From Novibacillus thermophilus (GTDB taxonomy: Bacteria; Bacillota; Bacilli; Thermoactinomycetales; Novibacillaceae): 64,000 bases of DNA. The notes beneath the pieces were generated by a model. It was not told the origin of the DNA, made no database searches, and worked only from the letters and a program-made list of their open reading frames with translations. This document shows, piece by piece, positions 46,167 through 53,486 of this stretch. The DNA lies in the NCBI RefSeq assembly GCF_002005165.1, contig NZ_CP019699.1, positions 2,728,001 through 2,792,000 of the forward strand, given 5' to 3'. Position numbers and translations under genes: made by a program. How positions within the stretch are numbered: position 1 is the first letter of the stretch; every line of letters begins with the position of its first letter.

Positions 46167-47159
46167 GTGAGTGAACGCCATAAACAACTCGGTTTGACGG
46201 ACGATGACCTTTTCGAGATGTATACGTACATGTTGCTTGCGCGGAAAGTGGACGAACGCATTTGGCTGTTAAATAGAGCGGGCAAAATTCCGTTTGCCAT
46301 TTCGTGCCAGGGACAGGAAGGAGCTCAAGCCGGCGCCGTATTCGCCTTAAACCGCGACGTCGATTACTTATGCCCGTACTACCGGGATTTAACGATGGTG
46401 ATGGCGTTCGGGCAAACTGCCCGGGAGATTATGTTGTCAACATTCGCGAAAGCTGAAGACCCGAATAGCGGTGGACGGCAAATGCCGGGACACTACGGCG
46501 ATCGGCGCCGCCGCATTTTAAGCGGCTCCAGTCCCGTCGCGACACAGCTTCCCCACGCGACAGGGATTGCACTGGCGGTAAAAATGGAAAAAAAGCCGAT
46601 CGTCACACTCGTCTCGCTGGGCGAAGGGTCGACGAACCAAGGGGAGTTTCACGAAGCGTGCAATTTTGCCGGGGTACACCGCTTACCGGTCATTTTCTTC
46701 TGTGAGAACAACGGTTACGCGATTTCCGTGCCAGAGAGAAAGCAGCTCGCCTGTGCCAGTGTCGCCGACAGGGCAGTCGGGTACGGTTTTCCGGGTGTGT
46801 CAGTGGATGGGAACGACCCGTTAGCTGTCTACGAAGTGGTGAAACAAGCCGTCGACCGTGCTAGGTACGGGGACGGCCCGACGTTGATCGAGGCCAGGAC
46901 GTACCGCTTCACGCCGCATTCCAGTGATGACGATGACCGCAGCTATCGCAGCCGAGAAGAAGTGGAAGAGGCCCGGAAGCAGGACGCCATCGTGACCTTT
47001 CGCAAGTACTTGCGCGACGTCGGCCTTTTGACCGAGGAGAAGGAGCGCGAATTAGAAGAGTCCATTTCACAAGAAGTGGATGAAGCGACGCGGTACGCAG
47101 AAGCTGCTCCTTATCCGCCGGCGGACAGTTTGTACAAATACGTGTACGAGGAAAACTAG
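46167..47159 (+). CDS. bkdAA: Branched-chain 2-oxoacid dehydrogenase E1 alpha subunit
   Basis: Thiamine diphosphate subunit that decarboxylates 2-oxoisovalerate and related acids, making branched CoA primers for iso/anteiso fatty acids. 330 residues from GTG 46167 (AAGGAGG upstream). Signatures: MLLARKVDERIWLLNRAGKIPF, GRQMPGHYG, the cofactor motif VSLGEGSTNQGEFHEACNFAG and the phosphorylation-loop-like YRFTPHSSDDDDRSYR. Confidence 0.95.
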   Translation: MSERHKQLGLTDDDLFEMYTYMLLARKVDERIWLLNRAGKIPFAISCQGQEGAQAGAVFALNRDVDYLCPYYRDLTMVMAFGQTAREIMLSTFAKAEDPNSGGRQMPGHYGDRRRRILSGSSPVATQLPHATGIALAVKMEKKPIVTLVSLGEGSTNQGEFHEACNFAGVHRLPVIFFCENNGYAISVPERKQLACASVADRAVGYGFPGVSVDGNDPLAVYEVVKQAVDRARYGDGPTLIEARTYRFTPHSSDDDDRSYRSREEVEEARKQDAIVTFRKYLRDVGLLTEEKERELEESISQEVDEATRYAEAAPYPPADSLYKYVYEEN

Positions 47160-47239
47160 GGCGAGGTTGGAGTGTTTTTCGGCAGACGGTGCGAGCTTAG
47201 TTGATCGAGTCTTTCGACCTTTTTGAATGGAGGAAGTCT

Positions 47240-48223
47240 ATGGCGATCTTATCCTACATTGAAGCAGTGACAAAAGCGCTGAAAGATGAGATGCAGCGCG
47301 ACGAAAAAGTGTTTGTTATCGGCGAAGACGTGGGCGTCCGCGGCGGCGTTTTTCGCGCTACCGACGGTTTGATCGATCTTTTCGGAGAAGAGCGGGTGAT
47401 CGACTCGCCGCTCTCAGAAGCGCTCATCGTCGGGGCTTCAGTCGGCGCTGCTGCTTACGGCATGCGCCCGGTGGCCGAGATCCAATTCGCCGATTTTATT
47501 ATGCCCGCGGTAAACCAAATGGTGAGTGAAGCTGCCAAAATGCGCTACCGCTCGAACAACGACTGGCATTGCCCCCTCGTTGTCCGCGCCCCTTACGGAG
47601 GGGGAGTGCACGGAGCCCTTTACCACTCCCAGTGCGTCGAATCGTTCTTCTCCGGTGTGGCCGGTTTGAAAATCGTCATGCCGGCTACACCGTACGACGT
47701 GTACGGTCTGCTCGTATCGTCCATCCGGGACAACGACCCGGTCCTCTTTCTGGAGCACAAACGCTGCTACCGTTTGATTAAAGGGGAAGTGCCCGATGAA
47801 CCGTTCACTGTTCCCATCGGCAAGGCAGAAGTGAAGCGGGAAGGGACGGACGTCACGGTCATCAGTTACGGCCTGACACTGCACTTCGCATTGAAAGCGG
47901 CGGAGAAGCTGGAGACAGAGGGCATCAGTGTGCACGTCCTGGATTTGCGCACCATTCGGCCGCTGGATCGGAAAGCGATTGTCGACGCAGCGCGAAAGAC
48001 CGGCAAGGTGCTCATCGTTCACGAAGACAACAAAACAGGCGGTGTCGGTGGGGAAGTGTCGGCGATTGTGGCAGAAGAGGCATTGTTCGATCTCGATGCC
48101 CCGATTGTGCGTTTGGGTGGACCGGACGTTCCGGCCATGCCCTTCAGCACTCCTCTGGAAAGAGAGTACATGTTAAACGAGCAGAAGGTCGAGCAGGCGA
48201 TTCGCGATTTGGCCGAATTTTGA
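47240..48223 (+). CDS. bkdAB: Branched-chain 2-oxoacid dehydrogenase E1 beta subunit
   Basis: Partner of BkdAA. 327 residues with LSYIEAVTKALKDEMQRDEKVFVIGEDVG, PLSEALIVGASVGAAAYGMRPVAEIQFADF, and GGGVHGALYHSQCVESFF. The ATG at 47240 has GGAGG upstream; the open frame to 47201 is without a ribosome site. Confidence 0.95.
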   Translation: MAILSYIEAVTKALKDEMQRDEKVFVIGEDVGVRGGVFRATDGLIDLFGEERVIDSPLSEALIVGASVGAAAYGMRPVAEIQFADFIMPAVNQMVSEAAKMRYRSNNDWHCPLVVRAPYGGGVHGALYHSQCVESFFSGVAGLKIVMPATPYDVYGLLVSSIRDNDPVLFLEHKRCYRLIKGEVPDEPFTVPIGKAEVKREGTDVTVISYGLTLHFALKAAEKLETEGISVHVLDLRTIRPLDRKAIVDAARKTGKVLIVHEDNKTGGVGGEVSAIVAEEALFDLDAPIVRLGGPDVPAMPFSTPLEREYMLNEQKVEQAIRDLAEF

Positions 48224-48245
48224 TGAAGAGGAGGTGAAGGTCGTG

Positions 48246-49463
48246 ATGCGTGAAAAGGTGACGATGCCGCAACTCGGAGAGAGTGTGACGGAAGGAACGA
48301 TTACCACTTGGTTAAAACAGCTCGGTGAGCGTATCCAGCTCTACGAGCCGCTCTGTGAAGTGACGACGGATAAAGTGAGCGCCGAAGTCCCGGCGACGGC
48401 GGCTGGTACTTTGGTTGACATTGTAGTCGAAGCCGGATCGACGGTTGCCGTGGGCGATGTCATTTGCACCATTGAAAAAAACGAGGATGAGGGTGGCAAA
48501 AGTGTTCGCCCAAAAAAAGGTGCCGCTGAAGGAGAGGAAGGCGCTGATTCAAAACGGCGTTATTCCCCTGCAGTCTTGAGGTTGGCCCAAGAACACGACA
48601 TTGAGCTCGGGCTCATTGAAGGCAGTGGGCGCGGCGGACGCGTGACCCGCAAAGATGTACTCGCCTACATTGAGAAACAGAAAAAATTGACGGTTCAATC
48701 AACGGTCACGTCGTCCGCGCAACCAGACATCGAGCGAAAGGAAACGGGAGCCGTTGTGCAAAGTACCGGTGACCGGGAGATTGAACTCGACCCAGTCCGC
48801 CGCACGATTGCAGAGCGTATGGTGAAAAGCAAACAAGAAATCCCTCACGCTTGGATGATGGTAGAGGCGGATGTCACCGGACTGGTGCGTCTGCGCGAGA
48901 GAGTGAAAGACGAATTTCTCGCCCGGGAAGGCGTGCGTCTGACGTATTTGCCGTTTTTTATAAAAGCGGTAGTGGAATCGTTGAAACAGTATCCTCGGCT
49001 CAACGCTGTCTGGGCGGGGGATAAAATTATTGAGAAGAAGGAGATTAACATTTCAGTGGCGATAGCAGGCGATGATGCTCTGCACGTCCCTGTGATTCGT
49101 CATGCGGATTCCTTGAGCATTTCAGGCATTGCCAAAGCGTTGGGCAAACTCATCCACAAAGTGGCCGCCGGAGAACTGTCCGTCAGTGACACGAGAGGAG
49201 GCACGTTCACTGTCAACAACACAGGGACGTTCGGCTCCATCGCTTCCAATCCGATCATTAATGTTCCGCAGGCAGCCATCATCAGTATGGAATCCATTGT
49301 CAAGCGGCCAGTAGTTGTCAACGACGCCATTGCCATTCGCGATATGGTCCACTTTTGCCTGTCGTTGGACCACCGCATTCTGGACGGAGCGCTGGCGGGC
49401 AAGTTTATGCAGTCAGTCAAACACCAGATGGAATCGTTCGGAGACGAAACGCCGTTGTATTGA
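48246..49463 (+). CDS. bkdB: Branched-chain 2-oxoacid dehydrogenase E2 (dihydrolipoyl acyltransferase)
   Basis: Core of the complex. 405 residues: one lipoyl domain (Lys43 in EVTTDKVSAEVP), an E1/E3-binding domain (YSPAVLRLAQEHDIELGLIEGSGRGGRVTRKDVLAYI), and the catalytic domain ending DHRILDGALAGKFMQ with the HxxxDG active site. ATG 48246 or GTG 48243 after GGAGG. The operon ends at a strong terminator. Confidence 0.95.
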   Translation: MREKVTMPQLGESVTEGTITTWLKQLGERIQLYEPLCEVTTDKVSAEVPATAAGTLVDIVVEAGSTVAVGDVICTIEKNEDEGGKSVRPKKGAAEGEEGADSKRRYSPAVLRLAQEHDIELGLIEGSGRGGRVTRKDVLAYIEKQKKLTVQSTVTSSAQPDIERKETGAVVQSTGDREIELDPVRRTIAERMVKSKQEIPHAWMMVEADVTGLVRLRERVKDEFLAREGVRLTYLPFFIKAVVESLKQYPRLNAVWAGDKIIEKKEINISVAIAGDDALHVPVIRHADSLSISGIAKALGKLIHKVAAGELSVSDTRGGTFTVNNTGTFGSIASNPIINVPQAAIISMESIVKRPVVVNDAIAIRDMVHFCLSLDHRILDGALAGKFMQSVKHQMESFGDETPLY

Positions 49464-49484
49464 GTCAGAGGACGACATGACGAA

Positions 49485-49518
49485 ACGAGCCCCCTCACAG
49501 TGAGGGAGCTCGTTTTTT
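49485..49518. terminator. Terminator after bkdB, also facing a minus-strand gene
   Basis: ACGAGCCCCCTCA-CAG-TGAGGGAGCTCGTTTTTT; the same stem can stop the converging small gene ending at 49530. Confidence 0.88.
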
Positions 49519-49529
49519 AGTCAAGACGA

Positions 49530-49700
49530 TTACGCACTGATAATGCCAAATTCAAACAAAGCTGCGAGGACCGTGATGGCGAGGAGGGCAACGCTGAACA
49601 CTCCGCCGACTACCGCTCCGAACTTGTTGTTTGTTCTCTTGTTTTTAAGTGTTCCCCAAAAAGCGAGGACGGTCACAAGGGCTAAAATCGCTAACATCAT
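49530..49700 (-). CDS. Small two-helix membrane protein, DUF2759-like
   Basis: 56 residues from the ATG at 49700 (or the next ATG, 49697): MMLAILALVTVLAFWGTLKN, a polar turn (KRTNNKFG) and a second helix (AVVGGVFSVALLAITVLAAL). Length and the LVT.LA..GTLKN start resemble the DUF2759 family of Bacilli. It lies next to prli42 on the same strand. Function unknown; the ribosome site (GTGGTGATG) is weak. Confidence 0.55.
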   Translation of the reverse strand: MMLAILALVTVLAFWGTLKNKRTNNKFGAVVGGVFSVALLAITVLAALFEFGIISA

Positions 49701-49817
49701 GATTCATCACCACTTATTTCGTTATCTTCGTTGAAAAGCACATTTACGTTTAAGTATAAACCAAAAAGCTCGGGAATACCCCCTGCATTTTCATGAACAC
49801 TTTATGACAGTTTTCAA

Positions 49818-49913
49818 TCACATGAGGTGCACGACACTCATTAAAACTGTCGACAAGACCATACTAAAAACGATGAGGAGAACGACCGCTTTCATGAGCA
49901 GTCTGCGCTTCAT
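49818..49913 (-). CDS. prli42: Prli42-type stressosome-associated miniprotein
   Basis: A 31-residue single-helix membrane peptide: basic start MKRRLLMK, then AVVLLIVFSMVLSTVLMSV. It matches the pattern of Prli42 (basic residues, V..L.LF.M..ST.L), the tiny membrane protein that anchors the stressosome in Listeria and is conserved across Firmicutes. GAGGTGA lies ten bases before the ATG at 49913. Its gene is too short for ordinary gene finders. Whether it binds RsbR here is unknown. Confidence 0.75.
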   Translation of the reverse strand: MKRRLLMKAVVLLIVFSMVLSTVLMSVVHLM

Positions 49914-49997
49914 GGTTTCGTCACCTCAATCTATTATTGTAGCGAAAAAGACAGGCATTGTCCATGAAAAGCAAATCGTTGAAGGGAGGTGTCCCAC

Positions 49998-50435
49998 TTG
50001 GACAGGAAAATCAAAGTGCTTATCGCCAAACCGGGTCTAGACGGACATGACCGAGGAGCCCGCGTGATCGCACAAGGGCTTCGCGACGCGGGCATGGAGG
50101 TAACGTACACGGGTATCCGCAAAAGGCCTGATCAGATTGCGGATGCGGCGATTCGAGCCAATGTCGATTGCGTCGGCCTCTCTTGTTTGTCCGGTGCGCA
50201 CAACGCCCTGTTTCCAGAGGTCGTACGCCTCCTCAAAGAGCGAGGGGCGGGGAATGTGCTCGTGATCGGGGGCGGCATCATCCCCGACCGGGATATTCCG
50301 TATTTACTGTCGCAAGGTATCGCTAAAATTTTTACACCGGGTACGCGAACGGCCGATGTCGCAGCGTACATTCGGGAACGATTAAGTGAGACTGAGAGAA
50401 GGAACGCAGTTTGTCTTCAGGATGCTTTTGTGTGA
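49998..50435 (+). CDS. Cobalamin-binding domain protein (methylmalonyl-CoA mutase C-terminal type)
   Basis: 145 residues forming a single B12-binding fold: KVLIAKPGLDGHDRGARVIAQGL holds the DxHxxG motif for the cobalt-ligating His, followed by GLSCLSGAH and VLVIGGGIIP. Such stand-alone domains are the small part of split acyl-CoA mutases (methylmalonyl- or isobutyryl-CoA mutase). The large subunit is not in this window. The location after the bkd operon fits propionyl/isobutyryl-CoA metabolism. TTG start at 49998 with GGGAGGTG upstream. Confidence 0.85.
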   Translation: MDRKIKVLIAKPGLDGHDRGARVIAQGLRDAGMEVTYTGIRKRPDQIADAAIRANVDCVGLSCLSGAHNALFPEVVRLLKERGAGNVLVIGGGIIPDRDIPYLLSQGIAKIFTPGTRTADVAAYIRERLSETERRNAVCLQDAFV

Positions 50436-50470
50436 CAATGGTGTGTGGGAGTGGAGGGAGGAGAAACACC

Positions 50471-51589
50471 GTGGTGAATCGCCGACGTTTGATCGACACG
50501 TTTATGGAACTCGTTCAAATTGACAGTGAGACCAGACACGAACGTCGCATTTGCGACGCGTTAAAAGGGAAGCTTTCCCGCCTCGGATTGGAAGTGGTGG
50601 AGGATGATTCGGCCGAGCGCAACGGACATGCTGCGGGCAATTTGATTGCGACGTTGAAAGGGTCGCAAAACGGGGTTCCGACCATTTTTTTTACAGCACA
50701 CATGGATACGGTTTCCCCCGGAAGGGGGGTCCGACCGTCCATACGAGACGGGTACATTGTGTCCGACGGGACTACAGTGTTGGGAAGCGATGACAAGGCT
50801 GGCTTGGCGGCGCTGTTAGAAGCTGTGCACGTGTTAAAAGAGCGCAGGATCGCACACGGCGACGTACAGTTCGTGTTAACGGCGGGAGAAGAGTCGAGTC
50901 TGGCCGGTTCACGGGAACTGGATCGGTCTCTCTTAAGAGCTGAATACGGTTTTGCCCTCGACGCTAACGGTCCCGTCGGCGACATCGTCGTCGCCGCCCC
51001 GACGCAGGCCAAACTGGAGGTGGCGATCACGGGAAAATCGGCCCACGCCGGCGTAAATCCCGAAGACGGCGTGAGCGCTATCCAAGTCGCGAGTCAAGCC
51101 ATCTCGAACATGCCGCTAGGGCGCGTCGACAGTGAAACGACGGCGAATATCGGCCGGTTCTCCGGTGGAGTTGCCACGAATGTCGTTTGTGACCGCGTGG
51201 ACATATTAGGTGAAGCCCGCAGCCTGCATAAGGAAAAGCTAAAAGCGCAGTTGCGGGCCATGGAAACGGCCTTCCGTGAAGCAGCTCGATCCAACGGTGC
51301 CACAGCGGAGGTAGATGTGTGCATCATGTATCCGGGTTACCGGTTTACGGAACGGGACGCGGTCGTCAAGCACGCGCAAAGGGCGATGGAACGAATTGGG
51401 CGCCCCAGTCGGTTGTTGACGAGCGGAGGAGGAAGTGACGCGAACGTTTTTTCGGGGATGGGCATTCCGACGGTCAATTTGGCTGTCGGATACGAACACA
51501 TCCACACGACGAAAGAGCGCATACCGGTGACAGAGCTGATCAAAGCAGCCGAGATGGTGGTGGCACTCATTCGGGAAACGCTTAATTGA
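50471..51589 (+). CDS. M20 family metallopeptidase (PepT-like, YqjE)
   Basis: 372 residues of a di-zinc aminopeptidase/tripeptidase: IFFTAHMDTVSPG (first metal His-x-Asp), VLGSDDKAGLAALLEAV (bridging Asp), LTAGEESSLAGSREL (catalytic Glu-Glu), dimerisation lid domain with GKSAHAGVNPEDGVSAI, and the final GYEHIHTTKERIPV (metal His). Close to B. subtilis YqjE, annotated peptidase T-like. GTG at 50471 or 50474 behind GGAGGGAGGAG. Confidence 0.88.
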   Translation: MVNRRRLIDTFMELVQIDSETRHERRICDALKGKLSRLGLEVVEDDSAERNGHAAGNLIATLKGSQNGVPTIFFTAHMDTVSPGRGVRPSIRDGYIVSDGTTVLGSDDKAGLAALLEAVHVLKERRIAHGDVQFVLTAGEESSLAGSRELDRSLLRAEYGFALDANGPVGDIVVAAPTQAKLEVAITGKSAHAGVNPEDGVSAIQVASQAISNMPLGRVDSETTANIGRFSGGVATNVVCDRVDILGEARSLHKEKLKAQLRAMETAFREAARSNGATAEVDVCIMYPGYRFTERDAVVKHAQRAMERIGRPSRLLTSGGGSDANVFSGMGIPTVNLAVGYEHIHTTKERIPVTELIKAAEMVVALIRETLN

Positions 51590-51608
51590 GTAAGAGAAGG
51601 GGCTTACT

Positions 51609-52710
51609 ATGACGGTGCACTGGAAGGAAGGGACAGTCGTCGAAGTTGAGGGGCAGAAGGGGGGGTACAGTATGTTTCCGTTCGGAAGAAAGGGGAAAGC
51701 GGGGTGGAAAGGGCGATCCACTACACGGACGTACAGCCGCCTTTAAGCAAAGGGGATACCGTTGTCCTCAACACGACGGCTGTGGACTTGTCACTGGGCA
51801 GCGGAGGTTACCACTTTGTGGCGTGGAAAGTGGGCGAATTGAAAAAGGCCGAACCGCTCAAAGGTCACATTATGAAGTTGAGGTACACACCGTGGCAATT
51901 GGCTGTACAGTCTGCCGAAGAGGAAAGCTCTCCTCACCACGACGTGCTGAAGGGCGCATCCGATTTGGACGGCATGCCGGTTTTGGCCGGGGAACTGCAC
52001 AGTATGCTGCCGATTCTCACTGCGTCTTTGCGACACGTCGCGCGTGAACGCGACGCTGACTTGCGCATTGCATACGTCATGACCGACGGGGCCGCGTTGC
52101 CGATTCAGTTGAGTAAGCACGTAAGTTGGCTGAAAGAGCGCGAGTGGATCGTCGGAACGGTGACGGCCGGTCACGCCTACGGAGGGACCTGGAAGCCGTT
52201 AACGTGTACAGCGGACTGTTGACGGCGAAGTACGTTCTGGAAGCGGATGTCGCCATCGTCTTAATGGGACCGGGAATTGTCGGAACGGGGACGGCGTTTG
52301 GGTTTACGGGAGTGGAGCAGGGGCAGATCGTCAACGCGGCACACGCTTTGGGCGGTGTTCCTGTCGTCGTTCCCCGCATCAGTTTTGCAGACGGGCGGAA
52401 AAGACACTGGGGCATCAGCCACCATACGTTAACCAACCTGTCCCGCGTCGTCTTGCGCCCTACCCGGGTGGCGCTGCCGCAGTTTGAAGAAGTAGAGTGG
52501 CAAGCTCACATTGACCGGCAAATCACAGCATTGTCAGAGGCAGGCCACACTTGGATGCACATCCCGCTGAATTTAAAGGAGGTTGAAGAGCGCCTTCAGC
52601 ATTACCCGCCCATAACGTCCATGGGACGCGGACTTTCTGATGACCCGGCTTTCTTTATCGGTGTTTCATGTGCAGCGGACGCCGCCTGGGCTGTCATGAG
52701 CGGGACGTGA
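51609..52710 (+). pseudogene. DUF3866 family protein, two one-base frameshifts
   Basis: From the ATG at 51609 (MTVHWKEGTVVEVEGQKGG) the frame fails at a seven-G run; with one extra G at 51659-51665 it continues VQYVSVRKKGESGVERAIHYTDVQ into KGDTVVLNTTAVDLSLGSGGYHFVAW and HGVL-like middle parts. A second break after AGHAYGG is repaired by one G at 52184-52186, giving DLEAVNVYSGLLTAKYVLEAD...LMGPGIVGTGTAFGFTGVEQGQ to the stop at 52710. The restored ~367-residue protein matches DUF3866, a family of unknown function found in spore-forming Bacilli and some actinobacteria. It converges on mciZ, overlapping by 17 bases. Confidence 0.8.
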
Positions 52711-52846
52711 AGCGACCTGGGGAACGGCGTTTCTCCAGCCACTGGGTGAGGGTCACGTCGGATGTGGACAACTGTTTTAACTTTGCCCTCACTTCCCACG
52801 CTTTTCCCACAAGGCGCAAACTTCTCGCCTCACAGTACATTTTCAT
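52694..52846 (-). CDS. mciZ: Mother-cell inhibitor of FtsZ (MciZ)
   Basis: A 50-residue peptide on the minus strand. Its LVGKAWEVRAKLK segment (residues 12-24) is almost the same as the LVGKAWEIRAKLK core of B. subtilis MciZ (40 residues), which caps FtsZ filaments in the mother cell to prevent further Z rings during sporulation. The C-terminal extension (about ten basic residues) is not in the B. subtilis peptide. A strong AGGAGG precedes the ATG at 52846 and a sigma-E-like promoter lies upstream. It sits just before nudF, as in B. subtilis. Confidence 0.85.
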   Translation of the reverse strand: MKMYCEARSLRLVGKAWEVRAKLKQLSTSDVTLTQWLEKRRSPGRFTSRS

Positions 52847-52880
52847 CGCGGTACCTCCTGCGATAAAATAATCATAGGAC

Positions 52881-52909
52881 AATCTATGCCCAAAAACAGA
52901 AAAATATAC
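52881..52909 (-). promoter_or_regulatory. Sigma-E-type promoter of mciZ
   Basis: On the minus strand GTATATT (52909-52903), 14 bases, CATAGATT (52888-52881). This fits the sigma-E consensus (-35 kmATATT, -10 CATACAhT) with one mismatch in the -10 element, and MciZ is a sigma-E-controlled mother-cell gene in B. subtilis. Confidence 0.65.
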
Positions 52910-52940
52910 GCCAAAGGCGTAAGGTTGAGAGGAGTACACG

Positions 52941-53486
52941 ATGTCATCATTCACCGAACGGACGATCAAACGGAATACGATTTTTGAAGGCAACATTATT
53001 AAAGTGGAGGTTGACGAAGTCCTCACGCCGAACGGAAAAACTGCAAAGCGGGAACTGGTCCGGCATCCGGGCGCCGTTGCCGTTCTTCCGCTCATTGAAC
53101 ACAACCGTCTCGTTGTCGTGGAACAGTTTCGGAAACCACTGGAAAAAGTGATTGTGGAAATTCCAGCGGGAAAGCTGGAGCAAGACGAGGCGCCGTTGCA
53201 GTGCGCAAAGCGTGAATTGAGAGAAGAAACGGGCTATACTGCCGACAAGTGGTCGCACTTAGTTTCGTTTTACACGTCTCCTGGATTTGCAGACGAGGAA
53301 ATTCACCTGTACGTGGCGGAACATTTGCAAGCTGGGCCGAAGCAAACGGATGAGGACGAGTTTGTCAACGTGCGTGAAATCACGCTGGACGAAGCCTTTC
53401 ACTTAATTGAAACAAAGGATATATGCGACGCAAAGACAGTGGCCGCAGTGTACGCTTGGCACAATCGGGAGTTGGCCAGGAGTTGA
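52941..53486 (+). CDS. nudF: ADP-ribose pyrophosphatase (Nudix hydrolase)
   Basis: Hydrolyses ADP-ribose to AMP and ribose 5-phosphate. 181 residues with a perfect Nudix box from Gly77 to Tyr99 (GKLEQDEAPLQCAKRELREE..GY). N-terminal half supplies the swapped dimer strands typical of NudF (HPGAVAVLPLIEHNRLVVVEQFR). The gene's end overlaps the TTG of endoQ by three to four bases. Confidence 0.93.
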   Translation: MSSFTERTIKRNTIFEGNIIKVEVDEVLTPNGKTAKRELVRHPGAVAVLPLIEHNRLVVVEQFRKPLEKVIVEIPAGKLEQDEAPLQCAKRELREETGYTADKWSHLVSFYTSPGFADEEIHLYVAEHLQAGPKQTDEDEFVNVREITLDEAFHLIETKDICDAKTVAAVYAWHNRELARS

